Shown in pieces: positions 27,270 through 35,428 of a stretch of 64,000 bases of DNA (position 1 is the stretch's first letter; each line of letters begins with the position of its first letter). The notes under the pieces are model-generated. The model did no database searches. It had not been told where the DNA came from and saw nothing but the letters and a program-made list of their open reading frames with translations. Where the stretch lies: assembly GCA_910578545.1 (NCBI GenBank), contig CAJTPT010000002.1:186001-250000 (forward strand), written 5' to 3'. Source of the DNA: an uncultured Christensenella sp. GTDB lineage: Bacteria; Bacillota; Clostridia; Christensenellales; Pumilibacteraceae. Both the position numbers and the translations under genes were made by a program.

Positions 27270-29642
27270 CTATCTAAGTCTTGCGCCAAAACCTTGCGCG
27301 GCGGTCGCTATAGCCTTATCTACTATTTCCTTAATCATATTATCCGAGAAGGGACTGTCAGTGGGCTGAATGCGAATGGAAAATGCGACGCTCTTACAGC
27401 CGTGTTCTATTTGTTCTCCGTCGTAGATATCAAACAGCTTAACCTCGGCAATGTACGGGCTGACCGCCTTTACTGCGGCAAGCATATCACCTACAGCTAC
27501 TGACTTTTCCACAACCAACGCGAGATCCCTATCAATCGGATGCTGTTTGGAAATACCCGTGTAAAGCGGCAATGAAACTTGGCTATTAAGCGCGTCCGAT
27601 ATATCCAAATGTGCTACGTAAACGTTGTCCTGCAAATCGAAGTTTTCGCATACAAGCGGATGAAGTTTGCCGAAGTCGCCGGTGATTCCGCCGCACTCGA
27701 CATGCAATGATTGTTTGGGATGAAGGTACGCTGTTTTTGACGGCGTATAAACAGGTGCGCCGAATATCTTTACAATCTCGGTAACGATTGCTTTTAGCGT
27801 ATAAAAATCGCCGTCGTTACAAATGCCGATGCACAATGCGTCACGCTCGTCGGGAAGTTTAACAAGAGGCAGACTTTCCGGAATAAAGACCTTGCCTATT
27901 TCGTAAAAACGCAGAACATTGTTTTTGCGGGCGCAGTTGCGCGAAAACGAAGTAAGCATTCCATACGCGAGCTGAGTACGCATAACAGATATATCGCGGC
28001 TTATGGGATTCAAAATCGGAATCATATTGCGAAGAGTGCTGTCCGAGGGCAAAAGTAATTTGTCGGATGCGTCGGGCGAAATAAATGAATAGTTGAATAT
28101 CTCGTCGCAACCCAATGCCCGAAGCTTGTCCTTGACGGACTGCATATTCTCATCGTGGACACTGCGGAAACCGCGTGTTTGGTGTGTATTTTCCGAGTAT
28201 GTTGATACGATGTTATCATATCCGTAAAAACGCATAATATCTTCGGCAAGATCGGGATAGGCGTCGATATCTTCGCGAATAAGCGGTATATTACACACAA
28301 GGGTTTTGCCCTCTTTTTTGACGGTGATACCCTGTTTTTTCAATATCGATACAATGGTTTTTTGTTCAATATCAATACCCAAAAGCGCGCAAATCTCTTG
28401 CTTAGTAGTGCGAATAACTTTTTCGGTCGGAGCCTCGATACCATCCGAAACAGTCTCCGCACATATTTTGCCGCATTTCAACTGGTCTATAAGCGCCAAG
28501 GCGCGTGCAGAACCCATTTCGACTGACGGCCAGTCCACGCCCTTTTCGTAACGTGCCGACGAATCGGAACGCAAGCCGATTTTGCGTGACGTGCGGCGGA
28601 TATTGCTTCTCTCGAAACGCGCCGCTTCCAAAAACACGGTTTGAGTATCGGGGAAAATACTTGTGTACTCGCCACCCATTATTCCGGCAATGGCAAGCGG
28701 CTTTTTATCGTCCGCAATAACAAGCACGTCGTTTACGGCGTACTCTTTACCGTCAAGCGCTACGATTTTTTCGCCATCAACGCCCTTGCGCACGTTTATT
28801 CCGCCATCGATAAATTTGAGGTCGAATGCGTGCAGGGGCTGACCTATTTCCAAAAGAACGTAGTTAGTAATATCAACAAGATTGTTTATAGGGCGTATGC
28901 CGCACATTCTCAATCTATCGCGCATCCACTTGGGTGACTTTCCGATTTTTATATCGTTGATAACTCTACCGACGTAATGGCTGCACAGTTTTTTTTCGGT
29001 TATTTTAACCGAAGGCATATCGCCAGCCGTACCGGTTACTTTGTAAGTAAGCTTGGGCTTTTTAAACGGTTTGTCGAGAAGAACGGATATTTCACGCGCA
29101 AGGTTGACAATGGCCTGACAATCGGGGCGATTAGCCGTAATAGATACGTCAAGCACGGTATCGTCCAAACCGAGCGTGTGCATGACATTATCTCCTACGA
29201 CACTGTCGTTCGGCAAAATGAGAATCCCATCCACACCGGCACCTTCAACGATGTCTTCGTCGACCTCGAGCTCGCTTCCGCCGCACAGCATACCGTAGCT
29301 ATCCACGCCGCGAAGCGTGGCTTTTTCTATATGCTTGCCGCTGGGAAGGTTTGCGCCGACAGTAGCGACGGGAACAAAATCTCCCTGCTTAACATTTTGC
29401 GCGCCCGTAATTATTTGCACGGTTTCTGTTCCTATCTCAATAGAACAAATCCACAGCTTGTCCGAATTTTCGTGGTGAACGATACTTTTAACGTAACCGA
29501 CTACCACGCCGGTTATATCCGTGCGCGGTTTTATAATCTCTTCAACCTCAAACCCGATAGACAAAAGCTTGTCCGATAATTGTTCGGGTGTAAGATCGCC
29601 GATATCTACGTAATCTTTTAACCAACTTAAAGGCAGTTTCAT
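27270..29642 (-). CDS. pheT: Phenylalanine-tRNA ligase beta subunit
   Basis: PheT forms the alpha2-beta2 phenylalanyl-tRNA synthetase with PheS and carries the editing site. The order of parts is an N-terminal MKLPLSWLKDYVDI segment, an EMAP-like tRNA-binding domain (VVGYVKSIVHHENSDKLWIC), the B3/B4 editing domain (RNAPDCQAIVNLAREI-type region), the B5 domain and a C-terminal anticodon-binding domain (SKQHPIDRDLALVV). The length of 790 residues is normal. AGGAGGT precedes the ATG. It is cotranscribed with pheS, 9 bases away, under T-box control. Confidence 0.97.
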   Translation of the reverse strand: MKLPLSWLKDYVDIGDLTPEQLSDKLLSIGFEVEEIIKPRTDITGVVVGYVKSIVHHENSDKLWICSIEIGTETVQIITGAQNVKQGDFVPVATVGANLPSGKHIEKATLRGVDSYGMLCGGSELEVDEDIVEGAGVDGILILPNDSVVGDNVMHTLGLDDTVLDVSITANRPDCQAIVNLAREISVLLDKPFKKPKLTYKVTGTAGDMPSVKITEKKLCSHYVGRVINDIKIGKSPKWMRDRLRMCGIRPINNLVDITNYVLLEIGQPLHAFDLKFIDGGINVRKGVDGEKIVALDGKEYAVNDVLVIADDKKPLAIAGIMGGEYTSIFPDTQTVFLEAARFERSNIRRTSRKIGLRSDSSARYEKGVDWPSVEMGSARALALIDQLKCGKICAETVSDGIEAPTEKVIRTTKQEICALLGIDIEQKTIVSILKKQGITVKKEGKTLVCNIPLIREDIDAYPDLAEDIMRFYGYDNIVSTYSENTHQTRGFRSVHDENMQSVKDKLRALGCDEIFNYSFISPDASDKLLLPSDSTLRNMIPILNPISRDISVMRTQLAYGMLTSFSRNCARKNNVLRFYEIGKVFIPESLPLVKLPDERDALCIGICNDGDFYTLKAIVTEIVKIFGAPVYTPSKTAYLHPKQSLHVECGGITGDFGKLHPLVCENFDLQDNVYVAHLDISDALNSQVSLPLYTGISKQHPIDRDLALVVEKSVAVGDMLAAVKAVSPYIAEVKLFDIYDGEQIEHGCKSVAFSIRIQPTDSPFSDNMIKEIVDKAIATAAQGFGARLR

Positions 29643-29651
29643 ATATACCTC

Positions 29652-30671
29652 CTACTTAAACATGTGCAAGAAACGCACGTCGTTTTCCCACATCAACTTT
29701 ATATCGTTGATCGCGCAAAGAATCATCGTTATACGATCGAGCCCCATTCCAAAAGCAAAGCCGTGATATTCGTCGGGATCGATACCGCAGTTTTGCAAAA
29801 CCTTACGGTTAACCATACCGGCACCAAGTATCTCTATCCAGCCCGTGTTTTTGCATACCCTACAGCCTTTGCCATGGCAGTTAAAGCACGAGACATCGAC
29901 TTCGACGCTCGGTTCGGTAAACGGAAAGTAACTCGGCCTAAAACGGATTTGCGTTTGCTCACCGAAAATGAACTTGGCAAACCCGTCAAGCGCACCCTTA
30001 AGATCGCACAGCGTTACGTTTTTGTCTATAACAAGCCCTTCCATTTGGTGGAATACGGGCGAATGCGTGGAATCGTCGTCATTACGGAAAACACGTCCGG
30101 GACAAATCATCTTAAGCGGCGGCTTATACTTTTCCATAAGCCTTATCTGCCCGCTCGATGTTTGAGTGCGCAACAGGATATTATCGTTTATAAAAAACGT
30201 GTCCTGCATGTCGCGCGCAGGATGATCCGGCGGAACGTTTAGAGCCTGAAAATTATAATAATCGGTCTCGATCTCGGGGCTATCATAAACGATATAGCCG
30301 TTACCGACAAAGTAGTCGGTCAGCATGCGCCTTACGCGATTGAGCGGATGCACGGATCCTATAGCGTGCTCGGGTCTGTCTATCGATAAATCAAGTTCTT
30401 GCGAGTTGATTGCTTGCTCGATTGCAATGCGGTGAATATCCTTTTCCAGCTCGGCGCAAATGCCCGCAAGCTCGACGCGAAGATCGTTTATATCCTTGCC
30501 TACCTGCGGTTTTTGCTCGGGCGGAAGAACTTTGAGCGACTTCATCAAACCCGTTAAAACACCGTTCTTTCCGAAAAAGTAGGTTTTTAGTTCTGCCAAA
30601 TCCCGATCTGTTTTTGGATGAAGCTCGTCGATTTTCTTTAACGCCTGTGCGCGTATTTCCTTAACGTCCAT
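29652..30671 (-). CDS. pheS: Phenylalanine-tRNA ligase alpha subunit
   Basis: PheS is the catalytic class II subunit. Signature segments are HPLNRVRRML, DSPEIETDYYNF, LLRTQTSSGQIRLM (motif 2 region), VFRNDDDSTHSPVFHQMEGL, the FRPSYFPFTEPSVEV stretch, and GLDRITMILCAI (motif 3). A cysteine group CHGKGCRVC near residue 270 resembles the zinc-binding insert known in many PheS proteins. Length is 339 residues. GGAGGT precedes the ATG, and the leader is a T-box riboswitch. Confidence 0.97.
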   Translation of the reverse strand: MDVKEIRAQALKKIDELHPKTDRDLAELKTYFFGKNGVLTGLMKSLKVLPPEQKPQVGKDINDLRVELAGICAELEKDIHRIAIEQAINSQELDLSIDRPEHAIGSVHPLNRVRRMLTDYFVGNGYIVYDSPEIETDYYNFQALNVPPDHPARDMQDTFFINDNILLRTQTSSGQIRLMEKYKPPLKMICPGRVFRNDDDSTHSPVFHQMEGLVIDKNVTLCDLKGALDGFAKFIFGEQTQIRFRPSYFPFTEPSVEVDVSCFNCHGKGCRVCKNTGWIEILGAGMVNRKVLQNCGIDPDEYHGFAFGMGLDRITMILCAINDIKLMWENDVRFLHMFK

Positions 30672-30690
30672 ACAACCTCCATAATTTAAA

Positions 30691-30960
30691 ACGCCCCGAG
30701 GACAGCAAAAAAGCCGTCACATCGGGGCGTCAAGCTAACGCGGTACCACCCGAATTGGGTCTCGTTTTTGGCACGTAACGCGGCCAACGCCGTCGCTTAC
30801 TAAATGTTTGGCGACGGTGCTTGTACGGTGAATATCTTTAGGCGCATGTCGTTTTTCAGCCGAGAACGACTCTCTGTTGTTCGCGCTTTTTCTTATGCCG
30901 CACTCAATCGCATCTTGAAAGTAAGCTCACCGCTAAATCGGCAAGTGCTTTTCTTTATTA
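30691..30960 (-). promoter_or_regulatory. T-box riboswitch controlling pheST
   Basis: On the minus strand the leader contains GGGTGGTACCGCGTT (complement of 30737-30751), the conserved T-box that pairs with the uncharged tRNA acceptor end. Upstream is a stem (CCGTCGC with GCGACGG, 30790-30796 and 30811-30817) in the position of stem III. Downstream is a terminator hairpin (ACGCCCCGA with TCGGGGCGT, 30691-30699 and 30722-30730) followed by TTTT. A UUC (Phe) triplet lies in the likely specifier region (GTCGTTCTCGG, near 30865-30875), but I could not fold stem I fully. Uncharged tRNA-Phe should allow read-through into pheS. Confidence 0.93.
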
Positions 30961-30962
30961 AT

Positions 30963-30991
30963 AGTATAACACATCTTTTAAGATAGTGCAA
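30963..30991 (-). promoter_or_regulatory. Sigma-A promoter of the T-box/pheST transcript
   Basis: Minus strand: -35 TTGCAC (30986-30991), 17-base spacer, -10 TATACT (30963-30968) with an extended TG. The -35 box begins only 23 bases after the yunB stop. Confidence 0.8.
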
Positions 30992-31013
30992 TCGTTTTCG
31001 TGCACCAAATATT

Positions 31014-31694
31014 CTATTTTACCGCTAAATCCAGTATATCGCCTATCGTGGTTGATTGCAAGTATGTGGGCGGAACTTCGCCTACTATAAGCGTTTCACC
31101 CAAAAGGACTTGAGCGGAAACTTTAATCGTGGAAGGAATGCCGGGTACCGCGACAGCGATATTGCCGTAAATGGTAAAATACAGACGGTGAAGGGTTTGG
31201 TTTATCCCCGCAGACGTAAACACGGACGTCATTTCGGCATAAGTCGAACCGACAAGATAAACGCGCATGTTAATATCGGGCCCCAATCCCGTAAACATGG
31301 AAAAGCCGCTAAGCGAGCCGAGCGGAATTTTTATCCCGTCGCTACCGACGTCCGTTATGTATTGCTGAGCAGTAAGCGCAATCTGTTCTGCAAGCACGGA
31401 CGCCGCTTTCCCGTTTACGCTTACGCTTTTTATGTTCTCTTTTTCGTCGCGAGTTATTTCAAGGTAATCCATGTCGTTATTCTGCGCCAAAACGTCGACA
31501 ACCGCCATACTAACCGCATCAGCAGTAAGCGAACGAACCCGTTCTTCAGACAACGCCACAACCATCGGCGTGACGTTATATTTAAAAAACATCACAGCAG
31601 CAATGACTACGGACGCTATAATCAAAAGCGTAACAAACAGAATTTTTCGTTTGTTACGCTTAGCCTTGATTTTTTTGCAACGGTTATTATGCAC
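31014..31694 (-). CDS. yunB: Sporulation protein YunB
   Basis: YunB is a sporulation protein under mother-cell control in Bacillus, and its exact role is not known. The 226-residue protein has a basic N-terminus, one membrane helix (about residues 18-38) and an extracytoplasmic domain. Typical segments are NDMDYLEITRDEKENIKSV, IPLGSLSGFSMFTGLGP and the C-terminal INQTLHRLYFTIYG followed by GEVPPTYL. The start is GTG at 31694 because an in-frame stop lies just upstream. It has no recognisable ribosome binding site, which is odd in this window. It follows spoVAE by 44 bases. Confidence 0.9.
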   Translation of the reverse strand: MHNNRCKKIKAKRNKRKILFVTLLIIASVVIAAVMFFKYNVTPMVVALSEERVRSLTADAVSMAVVDVLAQNNDMDYLEITRDEKENIKSVSVNGKAASVLAEQIALTAQQYITDVGSDGIKIPLGSLSGFSMFTGLGPDINMRVYLVGSTYAEMTSVFTSAGINQTLHRLYFTIYGNIAVAVPGIPSTIKVSAQVLLGETLIVGEVPPTYLQSTTIGDILDLAVK

Positions 31695-31738
31695 GTATTA
31701 TATATATGCAATACAGCTCTTTTTCGGAATAAAAATCT

Positions 31739-32113
31739 TTATTTTGCCTTTGCCGTAAATATTAAAGTTACAAGATAGCTCATGACGATTGCAACACCCA
31801 CGCCGTACGCCGTGCGAACGAGTCCGCCGGCAAACGCGCCTACAAACCCGACTTGGTGCGCCATTTCAATCGAGCCCTTGGCAAGCGCCGCGCCAAACCC
31901 GACTATAGGCACGCTAATACCCGCTTGACATACCTTAAAGATATAATCGTAAACGCCTATTCCCTCAAGGATAATTCCGACTATAAGAAATATTACGAGT
32001 ATACGTGCGGGCGTAAGCTTTGTGCGCACGATTAATAGCTCGGCTATAGCACACAGCGCACCGCCGACGGCAAAAACTATAGCGTAAGTTCCTATATTTT
32101 GTAAAACGTTCAT
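31739..32113 (-). CDS. spoVAE: Stage V sporulation protein AE (SpoVAE)
   Basis: SpoVAE is a small membrane protein of the SpoVA complex, which moves dipicolinic acid into the forespore and releases it on germination. The 124 residues form about four membrane helices. PIVGFGAALAKGSIEMAHQVGFVGAF is the family core, matching the PITGF-type motif of SpoVAC. I chose ATG 32113 because AAGGAGAA lies at the right distance. An upstream in-frame ATG falls inside spoVAD. It is part of spoVAC-spoVAD-spoVAE. Confidence 0.94.
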   Translation of the reverse strand: MNVLQNIGTYAIVFAVGGALCAIAELLIVRTKLTPARILVIFLIVGIILEGIGVYDYIFKVCQAGISVPIVGFGAALAKGSIEMAHQVGFVGAFAGGLVRTAYGVGVAIVMSYLVTLIFTAKAK

Positions 32114-32117
32114 GATT

Positions 32118-33221
32118 TTATTCTCCTTGGAACGGGCTTTCAACAACTACTGCATGCGATATGCCCGGAATGGTTTCACCCTGGTAACAGCTTTGGGTAC
32201 TCATAAGCGCGCCCGTTGCGAGATACGCGATCCTGCGGTATTCCCCGCTCATCAGCTTGTCCATGATAAACGAGTTAAACACAGTTGCCGAACACGCACA
32301 CCCGCTTCCGCCCTGATAGCATTTTTGGTTTACGTCATACACGATATTGCCGCAATCTATATAGTTTTGCCCGAGCTTAATGCCGCGCTCACGCATAAGG
32401 TCGCGCAATATATCCGACCCGAGCTTACCCAAATCACCCGTTACGATCAAATCGAAATCGTCGACGGTAAAACCGGATTGCGTCAGAAGCGTATACATTG
32501 TATCATGCGCGGCGGGAGCCATAGCGGCGCCCATATTATTTAAATCGTTTACCCCGTAATCGACAATCAATCCGGGAATAGCCATAACGATTTTTGGAAA
32601 CCGCTCGGTGTCCTTGGTGTTTTTGGATACGACGGACGCACCCGCACCCGTCACCGTCCACTGCGCGTATGGCGGACGTTGACAACCGTATTCCAACGGG
32701 TACCTAAACTGTCGCTCCGCCGTGGCAAAATGGCTCGAAGCCGCACAAACGATATTCTTAAAAAAACCACCGTCTACCAACGAAGCGGACAGCATGAGCC
32801 CCTCTGTCATTGTAGAGCACGCGCCGTAAATGCCTATGTGCGGTATGCCTATATCGCGGGCGGCGTAGCTTGACGTCGTCATCTGATTGAGCAAATCGCC
32901 GGAAATCATAACGTCAATGTCTTCTATATCCATACGCGCGTCTCGGATTGCACCGCGCACCGCGCAGTCAAACATGCGTATTTCGGCACGCTCAAAAGTT
33001 TTTTCGCCCATTTTGTCGTCGGTTTCACATTGGGTAAAATACTTGCCGAGTGGACCTTTGGATTCCTTTTCGCCGACGACGCTCATGCGCCCTACAATGC
33101 GCGGTGTGTTTTTAAACTTCATTACGCGCGGTCGCCTTGTTATTGCCGACTCGGTAATACTTTCCATTACTGCGGATTGCGACGCCGCGTCATCTTTTTG
33201 TGCTTTTTTAAAAATCGACAT
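32118..33221 (-). CDS. spoVAD: Stage V sporulation protein AD (SpoVAD)
   Basis: SpoVAD is the cytosolic subunit of the SpoVA channel and binds dipicolinic acid. It has a thiolase-like fold. Visible segments are YGACSTMTEGLMLSASLVDGG (the thiolase-type cysteine region), ASSHFATAERQFRYPLEYG, TVTGAGASVVS, MGAAMAPAAHDTM and a late CYQGGSGCACSATVFNS. The length of 367 residues is slightly longer than usual because of a basic N-terminal tail of about 30 residues. It starts 1 base after the spoVAC stop. Confidence 0.96.
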   Translation of the reverse strand: MSIFKKAQKDDAASQSAVMESITESAITRRPRVMKFKNTPRIVGRMSVVGEKESKGPLGKYFTQCETDDKMGEKTFERAEIRMFDCAVRGAIRDARMDIEDIDVMISGDLLNQMTTSSYAARDIGIPHIGIYGACSTMTEGLMLSASLVDGGFFKNIVCAASSHFATAERQFRYPLEYGCQRPPYAQWTVTGAGASVVSKNTKDTERFPKIVMAIPGLIVDYGVNDLNNMGAAMAPAAHDTMYTLLTQSGFTVDDFDLIVTGDLGKLGSDILRDLMRERGIKLGQNYIDCGNIVYDVNQKCYQGGSGCACSATVFNSFIMDKLMSGEYRRIAYLATGALMSTQSCYQGETIPGISHAVVVESPFQGE

Positions 33222-33222
33222 T

Positions 33223-33693
33223 CTACATCCCCGTTATCCAAAGATTCAAAAGCCCGGCAACTGTCGACCAAACGATACCGTTTACAACGACAGGCCCGAC
33301 TACGGAAAACAGCTTAACACTCGTACCGAATATCAAGCCCTCGGTTTTGAATTCCATGGACGCGCTCGCCATTGCGTTTGCAAAACCCGTAATAGGCAAG
33401 AACGAGCCGGCTCCGCCCTGCCGCGCAATCACGTCAAAAACACCGATTCCTGTCAATAAAATAGCTATCGTGACGAGAATCATAGACGATATATTACCGA
33501 CCATGTCGTTTGACATAGACGGCGCAATAAGCTTAACGATATCGCCTATGCCCTGTCCAATCATACAGGTAACTCCGCCGAAAACAAAACTGTGAAAAAG
33601 CGCCTTCGGAATACTGGTCTTTGGCGTAACGGTTTCCACATAGTTATTATAAAGCGCATTGCGTGCTGTAATTACACTTGAGCTTTTAGCCAT
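33223..33693 (-). CDS. spoVAC: Stage V sporulation protein AC (SpoVAC)
   Basis: SpoVAC is the membrane subunit of the SpoVA dipicolinate channel and behaves as a mechanosensitive channel in B. subtilis. The reading frame is open to 33765, but AGGTGG just before ATG 33693 (MAKSSSV) decides the start, giving 156 residues. There are four to five membrane helices, with FVFGGVTCMIGQGI, FDVIARQGGAGSFLPITGFANAMASASMEFK and a C-terminal helix. The operon order AC-AD-AE without AA, AB or AF is usual for Clostridia. Confidence 0.95.
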   Translation of the reverse strand: MAKSSSVITARNALYNNYVETVTPKTSIPKALFHSFVFGGVTCMIGQGIGDIVKLIAPSMSNDMVGNISSMILVTIAILLTGIGVFDVIARQGGAGSFLPITGFANAMASASMEFKTEGLIFGTSVKLFSVVGPVVVNGIVWSTVAGLLNLWITGM

Positions 33694-33820
33694 ATCCACC
33701 TCGCTAATTGCGCGCATCGAACGATTTAATTTGCTTTGAAAGCACTTCACGCTCGGTGCAATCAATCAAACCTTCGCCTACACAACGATCTTGTTTTTTC
33801 ATATAGATAATTTGCCGAAA

Positions 33821-33838
33821 TGAATAAAGATTTATTCA
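33821..33838. promoter_or_regulatory. 18-base palindrome upstream of spoVAC
   Basis: TGAATAAAGATTTATTCA has perfectly complementary 8-base arms. On the minus strand it includes TGAATA, which resembles the -35 element of forespore (sigma-F/sigma-G) promoters. A GGCAAATTA follows about 18 bases later in the -10 position. The spoVA genes are sigma-G targets in Bacillus, so a promoter here would be expected. The match is partial. Confidence 0.35.
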
Positions 33839-33850
33839 TGCACACAAAAA

Positions 33851-33883
33851 AACACGGAGGAGCGTACTTAGCTGCCCCGTGTT
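33851..33883 (-). terminator. Intrinsic terminator downstream of the tfoX-like gene
   Basis: On the minus strand, arms AACACGG and CCGTGTT enclose an inner partial stem, and the hairpin runs straight into TTTTTTT. It ends transcription from the DUF3795/tfoX-like side before the spoVA promoter. Confidence 0.75.
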
Positions 33884-33906
33884 AAAATGATATCAACAAA
33901 ATAAAT

Positions 33907-34229
33907 CTACTTTGCCTTTTTAGCTTTACTTTTGGGAATGGGTGTAATTCTTTCCAAAACCGCAATAACTGCTCTTACTTTTTCACCGCAGTCCATATCC
34001 AATACGTAGTGCTCTTTTGTACCACCATACGGGATAGCACGCTCGGTATTTGTCATTATCGCTTCAAGCTCGGGCAGAATTTTGACGTAAACACAATTAT
34101 CACAAACCAATAGTATCGGCTTGTCGTTTACGTAAACCATGTCTCGCCGAACATTTTTTTGTATCGCACAGCATAATCGCCGACGATTTGTTCACAAACG
34201 TATTCGATATAATCCAAAGAAGTCGCCAT
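33907..34229 (-). pseudogene. TfoX/Sxy N-terminal-domain protein, broken by a one-base frameshift
   Basis: Small TfoX-N proteins are related to the competence regulator Sxy/TfoX, and their role in Clostridia is unknown. From ATG 34229 the frame gives MATSLDYIEYVCEQI and then VRYKKMFGE, the family N-terminus, but it stops four codons later. The next frame resumes exactly where the family continues, as MVYVNDKPILLVCDN...YGGTKEHYVLD, from 34140 to 33907. The family motif is MFGEYMVY, and losing one base of the Tyr codon between GAG and ATG (34141-34143) explains the break. The A7 run just upstream is in frame and not at fault. It is either a real pseudogene or a base error in the assembly. Confidence 0.85.
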
Positions 34230-34244
34230 TTATATAACCTAAAA

Positions 34245-34508
34245 CTAATCCGATTGTTTCCACTCTTTGCACCGCTCTATACGCTTACCATCATCGCCCT
34301 GATTTTCATCATACGCAAATGAGTGCAAAAGCTCGCAAGTAAAGCTATCGCACAGACCGCAATGTGTGTGCGCCTTAGATTCACAGCACGACTTGACCGG
34401 ACAAACGGCGCCCCAAAACGGCTTGTCTATTTGTGTACAACCGCTACAACCCATTTGTTCCTTATATTCGCATTCACTACATAGCAGACCGCATCTCGAT
34501 TCTACCAT
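34245..34508 (-). CDS. DUF3795 family cysteine-rich protein
   Basis: This 87-residue protein has the DUF3795 pattern of paired cysteines: CGLLCSECEYKEQMGCSGC, CPVKSCCESKAHTHCGLCDSFTCELL and the ending FAYDENQGDDGKRIE. It probably binds zinc or an iron-sulfur cluster, and no function is established for the family. The frame is open farther upstream, but GGAGGTG just before ATG 34508 decides the start. It lies between the AraC regulator and the frameshifted tfoX-like gene, in what looks like one minus-strand unit. Confidence 0.88.
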   Translation of the reverse strand: MVESRCGLLCSECEYKEQMGCSGCTQIDKPFWGAVCPVKSCCESKAHTHCGLCDSFTCELLHSFAYDENQGDDGKRIERCKEWKQSD

Positions 34509-34564
34509 AGCACACCTCCATGTATCGGCATTCAGCCGCTGTATGAACATATTTTACTATACAA

Positions 34565-35368
34565 TTACGTCAAAATATTGTAAAAATGCGACAACTTTAA
34601 ATATTCTTGTCGCGCCTGTTTAAATCCGATACCGTGATACTGTTTAAAACTGTTATACAAATGCGCTTCGTCATAGTAACCGAACTTAAAAGCACTATCG
34701 GCGGCGGAAAAATCACTTTGTGTAATAGTCTGCCACAGTAATTGATATCGCAATAAATTGATTAGCGTCTTAGGCGGAATGCCCGTGTAGTCAATAAACC
34801 TGCGCTCGAACGTGCGCTTCGACACAGCACAATAATCGGACAAATCTTTTACTGTAACTCGACAATCGCTACTTATTGCGTGATAAATTCCATTCATAAC
34901 GTCCGCGCAAATTTTACCGTTATATAATCGCATTAAATAATTTTGTGCGCAATCGACGCGACATGTATTATCATGCTCATCTATGATTTGCAGTTGCAAT
35001 TCGTCAAAGTTTTTTAATATGGTATTGACGGGTATAGCATTGTTGAAAGTATCAAAAAGATTGATATGTAAAAAATACGCAACGGTCCACGCGTATAACC
35101 GTATGCCAAAAACGTCGCCCGTTTTTTGAGTAATAAAGCTATTATCACTCGCTCCGACAAAAAAAGCAGGCGTACCGTCAAGCGGTATAATAATATCGGC
35201 ACAACAATCGGGTATTATTCTGAAAAAATGCGAACCAAGACCGCAGTCATACGTCCAGAAACAACGTATAAACGGTCTTAACTCCGCGGTGGGCGGTATT
35301 TCGATAATACCGCAACCACGCGGCAAAGCGGTGCGAGTAGTAAAAATACTATCGAGAGAAAATGCCAT
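34565..35368 (-). CDS. AraC family transcriptional regulator
   Basis: This 267-residue regulator has an N-terminal cupin-like domain of about 150 residues, of the type that begins with LRPFIRCFWTYDCG (DUF6597-like), and a C-terminal AraC double helix-turn-helix. The latter shows VTVKDLSDYCAVSKRTFERRFIDYTGIPPKTL, then SAADSAFKFGYYDEAHLYNSFKQYHGIGFKQ. AGAGGAT precedes the ATG. The ligand and targets are unknown. The DUF3795 gene 57 bases downstream is a possible target by position. Confidence 0.92.
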   Translation of the reverse strand: MAFSLDSIFTTRTALPRGCGIIEIPPTAELRPFIRCFWTYDCGLGSHFFRIIPDCCADIIIPLDGTPAFFVGASDNSFITQKTGDVFGIRLYAWTVAYFLHINLFDTFNNAIPVNTILKNFDELQLQIIDEHDNTCRVDCAQNYLMRLYNGKICADVMNGIYHAISSDCRVTVKDLSDYCAVSKRTFERRFIDYTGIPPKTLINLLRYQLLWQTITQSDFSAADSAFKFGYYDEAHLYNSFKQYHGIGFKQARQEYLKLSHFYNILT

Positions 35369-35428
35369 TAAAAATCCTCTCGATTATTTTATCATGAACA
35401 TACAGGTATGTCAAACACTTTCATTTTA

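Noticed and set aside
31695..31705. TATAAT just above the yunB GTG as a leaderless promoter
   Set aside because: Only about two bases separate the box from the start codon, too few for transcription to begin before it, and yunB is expected to use a sporulation sigma factor.
31056..31778. 240-codon plus-strand frame across yunB and spoVAE
   Set aside because: It is antisense to two recognised sporulation genes, rich in Arg and Cys as shadows usually are, and has no start signal.
34152..34160. The A7/T7 run as the cause of the tfoX-like frameshift
   Set aside because: The frame is still correct after the run (KKMFGE is intact), so the lost base must lie further on, between GAG and ATG.
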